From NCBI GenBank assembly GCA_003990745.1, contig RBNI01006357.1:1-11428 (forward strand): 11,428 nucleotides of DNA. Reading direction: 5' to 3'. Below, piece by piece: positions 7,330-11,428 of the stretch. Under the pieces are notes generated by a model. The model was not told where the DNA came from. It made no database searches and saw only the letters and a list, made by a program, of their open reading frames with translations. Position 1 is the stretch's first letter. Each line of letters begins with the position of its first letter. This DNA comes from Jimgerdemannia flammicorona (lineage: Eukaryota > Mucoromycota > Endogonomycetes > Endogonales > Endogonaceae). Made by a program: the position numbers and the translations under genes.

Positions 7330-8420
7330 TCCAAACAACCGAGACCTCCGAAAGACTATCCTATTTGAATGTCATGATGCACCTACAGCTGGATATTTAG
7401 GATTTGATAAATGCTATGAAGTTATCTCCTGAAACTTCTATTGGCCCCACATGGCAGATCAGCTCAAAACCTATATTACTTCCTGTGATGCCTGCCAATG
7501 GAACAAGTCCTCAACACTAGAAAACCTGGCCTACTCCACTCTATCTCAGTACCATCCACTAATTGGGAACAAATCTCTATGGACTTCATTGTACAACTAC
7601 TCTGAACCAAGAACAGGAAAGATGCAATTGTTGTCTTTATGGACTATCTCAGCAAACAAGCTCACTTTGTACCAACCACCACCACTGCAACAGTACCAGA
7701 TATAGCTATACTCTTGTTTGACAATATCTTCCACTATCATGGTCTTCCTAAGATCATTGTTAGTGACCGAGACCTGAAATTCACCAGCCATTTTTGGAAA
7801 GCCCTCCATGTGCACCTTGGAATGAAACTTGCACTATCTACAGCCTTTCACCCTGAAACTGATGGCCAAACTGAAAGAATGAACTGAACTCTCGAACAAA
7901 TGTTAAGAAACTATATCTCCTACAGACAAGATGATTGGCATGAATATCTTACTGCAGTTGAGTTTGCCTATAACAACAGCAAACAAGCCTCTCTCGAAAT
8001 GACCCCATTCTTCACCAACACTGGACAAAACCCAAACACTCCTCTGATACTCATCCAAACCACTGAAGAATTCTCTACAGTCAAAGCTGTTGAAGAATTC
8101 TTACTCTGAATGTGTAATCTAAGCCAGATCGCAATTGAGAATTTATCACAAGCTCAAGAATAACAGTCACAGTATGTTAACCAATATCGCCGAGAAGAAA
8201 CCTTCGATATTGGAGAAAAAGTTCTATTAGACATCTGAGGATACCAAGTTGATAACCTCAAGTACAAATCATCTACAAAGCTGAACAGCAAGTTCATTAG
8301 ACCATTTGAAGTCATTTCACAAGTCTCTCCAACCTCCTACAAATTGGTACTACTGGACACCATTAAGATTCACCCAGTCTTCAATGTCCAACATCTCAAG
8401 CAATACAATGACAATAATGA
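7330..8420 (+). pseudogene. Integrase (zinc-binding, DD35E core and GPY/F module), frameshifted
   Basis: Integrase inserts the cDNA into the host genome. The zinc-binding part starts ECHDAPTAG with His 7373-7375; the second His is Tyr (TAT 7394-7396) and the Cys pair is at 7484-7486 and 7493-7495. TGA 7430-7432 replaces an Arg. The frame then moves back one base near 7511-7521, best explained by a 1-nt deletion, after which the expected KPGLL...NWEQISMDF sequence resumes. Core residues are Asp 7582-7584, Asp 7765-7767 and Glu 7873-7875, with exactly 35 residues between the last two. A GPY/F-like module (8293-8403) has the Gly changed to Arg (GGA to AGA). Further stops are at 7603, 7885, 8107, 8161 and 8236. 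Confidence 0.92.
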
Positions 8421-8475
8421 TGAACTATTCCCAAACCAAACTACAAAACCACCTGCACCTGTCATTGTTAATGAT

Positions 8476-8646
8476 CAAGAAGAATATGAAGTTGAACAAA
8501 TCCTCAACAGATGTGGCCACAAGAACCACCCTGAGTACCTCATTAAATAGAAAGGTTATCTGATCCATGATGCAACATAGGAACCCAAGACCAATCTCCA
8601 GAATGCTACCAACTTAGTTCAGGAATACGATTCCTTGAACAACTAA
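8476..8646 (+). pseudogene. C-terminal chromodomain of integrase
   Basis: Chromodomains in chromoviruses steer integration toward chromatin carrying methylated histone tails such as H3K9me. The sequence EEYEVEQIL at 8479-8505, then EYLIK-stop-KGY (8533-8559), then HDAT-stop-EP (8566-8586) and a helix with LVQEY fit the family closely. The two Trp expected after YLIK and DAT are both TAG (8548-8550, 8578-8580), each a single G-to-A change. The first of these is an aromatic-cage position in HP1-type chromodomains; the other cage Tyr positions (8485 and 8557) remain. The frame ends at TAA 8644-8646, which could itself be an old Gln codon. Confidence 0.88.
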
Positions 8647-8713
8647 AATCTGAACACTCCTGCACCTATCAGTTCATACTATATATTATACTCTCCTGAA
8701 CATTATAATTATC

Positions 8714-9013
8714 ATGAACAAAAAATCAAGAACTCAGCAAAGTCAAGAATACCAATCCTCTAGAAAAATAGCAAAACTGAAAGCCAGCTTATTCTCTCTA
8801 TACCACTGGTGGGAAATGAGGCATAGACATTTAAGAAGATTCCTTAGAGGAAATTCTCCAGTAGTGAATGATATCAGAATCACTTCTGGCATATGGCATT
8901 GAACACATGACCCTTTAATGTATGAATCCAATGCATTAGGCAACTGTACTATGAGCATGCCACTTTCTGAAAAAATGAACTTTACCAGACTTTTGATCTT
9001 CCAAATGGTGTAA
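8714..9013 (+). pseudogene. Possible small ORF between pol and the polypurine tract
   Basis: From ATG 8714 to TAA 9011-9013 there are 99 codons with a single stop (TGA 8900-8902, possibly from CGA or TGG). This is in a frame other than the end of pol. In an element averaging one stop per roughly 55 codons of coding frame, this openness is mildly suggestive only. The predicted product is basic, with a cluster of Trp, Arg and His in its middle (HWWEMRHRHLRRF). No family is recognised. It may be an accessory gene or just 3' untranslated sequence; the region 8647-9060 holds nothing else I can name. Confidence 0.25.
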
Positions 9014-9060
9014 CAACACTAGAACAAAATTAGAAGGCCCTGACGAGAATGTCAAAAGCT

Positions 9061-9073
9061 AAGAAGGGGAGAG
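9061..9073 (+). other. Polypurine tract, plus-strand primer site
   Basis: AAGAAGGGGAGAG is a pure purine run ending one base before the TG of the 3' LTR. RNase H leaves such a run as the primer for plus-strand DNA. Its position fixes the start of the 3' LTR at 9075. It has escaped the G-to-A change seen elsewhere. Confidence 0.9.
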
Positions 9074-9185
9074 TTGTAAGCGCATAACCTCCAAGCCACA
9101 GAAATCACATATCACCCTCTTAACAAGCCACTGAACTCACATGCGATCTCTGAACAAATCTGAAAATCACCTGTATGATCATGAA

Positions 9186-9293
9186 GCTAAGTCAAATAGA
9201 AGTCACAGCATACAAAGCTGAGTCAATATGAAGTCATGGAATACAAGATTCATACAAATAAAATCTTACCAATCAAGAACAAATGTATATATA
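9186..9293 (+). promoter_or_regulatory. U3 ORF promoter, 3' LTR copy
   Basis: The region holds GCTAAGTCA (9186-9194, one transition from the 5' LTR motif), GCTGAGTCA (9217-9225) and TATATATA (9286-9293). These lie 68-175 bp upstream of ATG 9361. The leader is again CA-rich and ends CACAAAC before the ATG. This copy would drive a transcript ending at the AATAAA at 10792. Confidence 0.45.
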
Positions 9294-9360
9294 CTGAGCC
9301 CCGAGATGTGTTGAAGCAGAACTAAAACAAATAACAACCACAACTTCCAAACACACAAAC

Positions 9361-10457
9361 ATGACCACCGAGATCTATAACTACATCCATGCTGACATTT
9401 GGAATGCTATTGTCAACCGAGTCACACCCCCTCTGCCCCTCATGAATATCCATAGCCTTGCACCCCTCTACTTTATAGGAGTCCAATGGAATACCCTGAA
9501 CATACTTAACGAGGCCCACTGGATTGGACAAATCTCAAGCTACTACCAGATCGGCCACCTTCTGGAAGACATGGTCGAACACCACCATGATACAGATATT
9601 ATCCAGATGTCTCAACACCAGAAACTCATTACTCATAAACACCGAGAACTCTTCTATAAGTATAGCACCTTTATTCCTCACCTCTAAGTTACTACCAGCG
9701 AAATGGTTGCTACTCTATCCTATGGCCAAATCGATGACATGATACAAGAACTCAACCACAAGTATCTCGAATATGTTCAGACTACTGACAGAATCTTCCC
9801 GCACCCCGATGACCACATCCTGCAAATGCCCCAAGTTGGATATGCCATAAAAGATATCTACGATATAATCCACTTTGACAAAGATGAAGTAGAAGACAAT
9901 GATCTCTTAGATGCCAACATGACCTCAAGCCAAGGATCTCTACCAACCCTGATCACACTGCCAATCTTACCGATGAACTTACAATAGTTCATAACTACCT
10001 ATGAGACTTATTGGGACAATGACTACTGGCATAAATACCAACCTGCATTCACTTCCGATTACTTCAACTACAACAAAGAGACTGGAGAACACAACCTATA
10101 CCTTCAGACAACCCTTGAGACTGAACCAACCACCTCACTACCTGAGTATGAACAACATGAACCACAGCTGCCAGCATACTACAATCTCATGACTCATAGT
10201 ACTATAACCTACAGAAGATATACAGACAGTGAATCTGATGAAAATGAAGATGATGCACCACTTCTTCGCCCCCCAACACCTATCCAACATATGAAACAGA
10301 CGATGCTATCCTGTGGGACAGAGATGAAGTTCCAATGTATTATTACCTCAGCCAATAGAGAGAAGTAATCTGCAAACTACTCTTCCTAGATGACTACTTC
10401 ATCAGAAGTGATGTCATCGATGGTGATATCATCGAAGACTATCCAGACAGTGCCTAA
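9361..10457 (+). pseudogene. U3-encoded reading frame, 3' LTR copy (unknown protein, nearly open)
   Basis: This is the better preserved copy. It has ATG 9361, an open run to TAA 9685-9687 (CGA in the 5' LTR), a second open run to TAG 9985-9987 (CAG/CAA class; CAA in the 5' copy), and then an open run until a 1-nt deletion at 10280/10281. After that the frame shifts by one and continues, through one TAG near 10354, to TAA 10455-10457. Three stops and one deletion in about 365 codons is far fewer than in gag. The PPAY of the 5' copy reads LPAY here. The two translations are recognisably the same protein. Lying at the 3' end of the genomic RNA inside U3, its position recalls MMTV sag, although no sequence likeness is claimed. 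Function unknown. Confidence 0.65.
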
Positions 10458-10520
10458 ACCTATAAATAGCTTAGCAGTCATAGTATAGTTAGATTAGCCT
10501 TATACGATATAACTGTAAAC

Positions 10521-10653
10521 TGACTCAGCAGTCAGATGATCTCTTGATATATTAGATCACTCTTGTACTATGTGACTGCATTCTGACTCAGCAAGGCACT
10601 TAGTACTATATCCACATTTAGTATAGTCCAGATAGCCCCTCACTAGTATAAAT
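10521..10653 (+). promoter_or_regulatory. Genomic promoter elements, 3' LTR copy
   Basis: TGACTCAGC at 10521-10529 and 10584-10592, then TATAAAT at 10647-10653, match the 5' LTR arrangement base for base at the motifs although nearby bases differ. In a 3' LTR this promoter would read into flanking DNA. Confidence 0.5.
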
Positions 10654-10791
10654 ACCCCCTTCCCCAGATCTCAGAATCTCAGACTTGAACAGACTTGAAC
10701 AAATCTGAACAATCTGAACACAACTCCTGAGCACTTCCCCACAATATTCCTTCACATAACTACTTCTAATATAGCAATATCATAAATAGCA

Positions 10792-10797
10792 AATAAA
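10792..10797 (+). terminator. AATAAA polyadenylation signal of the 3' LTR
   Basis: This is the expected 3'-end signal for the element's RNA and for any transcript from the U3 ORF promoter at 9286. It is identical to the 5' LTR signal. Confidence 0.55.
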
Positions 10798-11155
10798 CCT
10801 ATTTAATAACCCACAAACCACTCTTAAGTAAATCTGCTCCCCATTAGGTCCCACTCCTAACTCTATTATGAAATTTCCTAATTGGGTATTGTCTGCAGCA
10901 ATATGCCAATTCAACTAAGCTGGTCTTAGTTTCTTGAACTTCCTGAAATATGGAAAATCCTGAACACCCAGAACTAGTCCGAAAAAGGACTTTGATTGAG
11001 ACATCAACCCAATTCTGAAATCAATAAGCGTAGAGGATGTACTCCATATGAAATTGATCTTGACCATAAGAAAATGGTCTTCCAGAATATCCAGGACTTC
11101 CAGAAAACTCTTCTAGAACTATATAATGATTACCCTAAAAAGCAACCCTCTTACA

Positions 11156-11160
11156 CTGAT
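11156..11160. repeat. Target-site duplication, right copy (CTGAT)
   Basis: The five bases after the CTTACA end of the 3' LTR are CTGAT, matching CTAAT at 466-470 with one transition. Confidence 0.75.
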
Positions 11161-11428
11161 GGAGGGCTGCAAATTTTGTGTACTCCCTCTGCCAATCTTG
11201 CTGACCCCCCAGCCCAGACACAGACTGCTTGAGGGTGCTCCATACTCCTGATAGAGGGCCATAAATTTTGTATGCTCCCCCTGCCTACTCCATCTCCTCT
11301 GCCAACCCTCTCTGCTCTGGATACTTATGGCTTAGAGCTGCTCCTTACTGCTAGTAAAGGGCTGCAAATTTTGTGCACTCTCTCTACTAACTCTGCCCAC
11401 TGACCTGGGCACTGATAGCTTAGGACTG
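11158..11428. repeat. Right flank: three copies of a 92-103 bp tandem repeat
   Basis: An AGGGC(T/C)(G/A)(C/T)AAATTTTGT core followed by a CT-rich run occurs three times. Its AAATTTT begins at 11171, 11263 and 11366, giving spacings of 92 and 103 bp. Between cores are related CTGCC/CTCC and GCTTAG-type segments, and the last unit runs off the window. No reading frame of note is present. It looks like the start of a satellite-like array and does not resemble the two arrays of the left flank. Confidence 0.7.

Larger units (their letters stand above)
2300..8646 (+). pseudogene. Gag-dUTPase-Pol polyprotein, degenerate, apparently starting inside the 5' LTR
   Basis: One frame runs from ATG 2300 to about 7517, then continues one base out of register to TAA 8644-8646. 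The order is Gag, CCHC knuckle, dUTPase, protease, RT, RNase H, integrase, chromodomain. Gag and Pol share a frame, so the ancestor was probably a single polyprotein needing no programmed frameshift. I count about 31 stops before the shift and 7 after. Where family motifs show the expected residue, nearly all are explained by C-to-T or G-to-A change: CGA to TGA (Arg), CAA/CAG to TAA/TAG (Gln), TGG to TAG/TGA (Trp). The frame crosses the LTR end at 2552, so the primer binding site would lie within coding sequence, as in yeast Ty1. The start is uncertain because two stops (2324, 2372) are shared by both LTRs. Confidence 0.85.
471..11155 (+). mobile_element. Full-length degenerate Ty3/gypsy chromovirus LTR retrotransposon with dUTPase and a U3 ORF
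   Basis: The element is about 10.7 kb. It has two direct LTRs of about 2.08 kb, a target-site duplication, a polypurine tract just upstream of the 3' LTR, and an internal region coding in the order Gag, dUTPase, protease, reverse transcriptase, RNase H, integrase, chromodomain. RT and RNase H before integrase places it in Metaviridae, and the C-terminal chromodomain in the chromovirus branch. A dUTPase between the Gag zinc knuckle and the protease is uncommon; dUTPase-bearing Metaviridae elements have been described in the basidiomycete Phanerochaete chrysosporium. Both LTRs carry a long reading frame in U3. All coding parts contain premature stops, so this copy cannot be autonomous now. Confidence 0.95.
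9075..11155 (+). repeat. 3' LTR (2081 bp)
   Basis: The repeat begins TGTAAG and ends CTTACA, a perfect 6-bp inverted terminal match. It is collinear with 471-2552 apart from one base missing near 10280. Hand alignment of its first 289 bp with the 5' LTR gives 34 differences, all transitions. It retains the U3 promoter TATA (9286-9293), U3 reading frame (9361-10457), bZIP-like elements, second TATA (10647-10653) and AATAAA (10792-10797). Its last part repeats the first 85 codons of the Gag frame (ATG 10903 onward). Confidence 0.95.

Noticed and set aside
7511..7527. Programmed -1 frameshift in integrase
   Set aside because: There is no clear slippery heptamer in the right register, and a shift inside the integrase linker has no known purpose. 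A 1-nt deletion in a decayed gene is simpler.
2300..8646. TGA read as tryptophan (a variant genetic code)
   Set aside because: Many in-frame TGA codons invite this, but they mostly fall where related proteins have Arg (CGA to TGA), TAG and TAA also occur in frame, and TGG is still used for Trp throughout. Mutation decay explains all three stops.
9361..10457. Envelope gene making this a retrovirus-like errantivirus
   Set aside because: The U3 product shows no signal peptide, transmembrane segment or cleavage/fusion features, and it lies inside the LTR and not between pol and the LTR.
471..11155. Two separate genes of the same family flanking an unrelated pol gene
   Set aside because: The two repeats share exact LTR hallmarks: TGTAAG/CTTACA ends, a polypurine tract abutting the right one, a 5-bp target duplication, and TATA and AATAAA in the R arrangement.

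Overview
The window is almost entirely one degenerate long-terminal-repeat (LTR) retrotransposon of the Ty3/gypsy (Metaviridae) chromovirus type, inserted on the + strand (about 471-11155) between two stretches of simple and tandem repeat DNA. The host is most likely a filamentous fungus. This is inferred from the element type (a chromovirus carrying a dUTPase, a combination known from basidiomycetes), the short CA-rich leader and TATA arrangement, and decay resembling fungal repeat-induced C-to-T mutation. Basidiomycota is a reasonable guess, not a demonstrated fact. No cellular gene, tRNA or rRNA is visible.

Layout. 1-470 is left flank, with an 11-bp tandem array (165-208) and a 20-bp tandem array (325-424). 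The 5' LTR is 471-2552 and the 3' LTR 9075-11155. Both are unusually long (2082 and 2081 bp). Their ends pair as TGTAAG...CTTACA, the first decayed to TATAAG in the 5' copy. They are flanked by a 5-bp target-site duplication, CTAAT/CTGAT, differing by one transition. A polypurine tract lies at 9061-9073. Between the LTRs, one long reading frame runs in the order Gag (capsid, CCHC knuckle), dUTPase, aspartic protease, reverse transcriptase, RNase H, integrase (HHCC, DD35E, GPY/F) and chromodomain. It is broken by about 38 in-frame stops and one 1-nt frameshift near 7517. A small possible ORF (8714-9013) sits between pol and the polypurine tract. The right flank (11156-11428) holds three copies of a 92-103 bp repeat.

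The most unusual part is inside the LTRs. Each U3 region carries a long reading frame of about 365 codons (757-1854; broken copy 9361-10457) with no family I recognise. It is preceded by its own TATA box and CA-rich leader. The LTR therefore appears to contain two transcription units. One is a U3 gene with its own promoter. The other is the genomic RNA promoter downstream of it (TATA 2044-2050), with the poly(A) signal at 2189-2194. Each promoter has a pair of GCTGAGTCA/TGACTCAGC (AP-1/Gcn4-type bZIP) elements upstream, in opposite orientations. The gag frame also appears to start inside the LTR (ATG 2300) and to run through the LTR end and the presumed primer binding site, as in yeast Ty1.

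Decay. The first 289 bp of the two LTRs differ at 34 positions by hand alignment. All 34 are transitions, with no transversions or indels. Most fit C-to-T in CpA or CpG context on either strand. The same spectrum explains the stop codons (CGA to TGA, CAG/CAA to TAG/TAA, TGG to TAG/TGA) and the loss of several key residues. The element is dead as it stands. An 83-bp block around the gag start is nevertheless identical in both LTRs.
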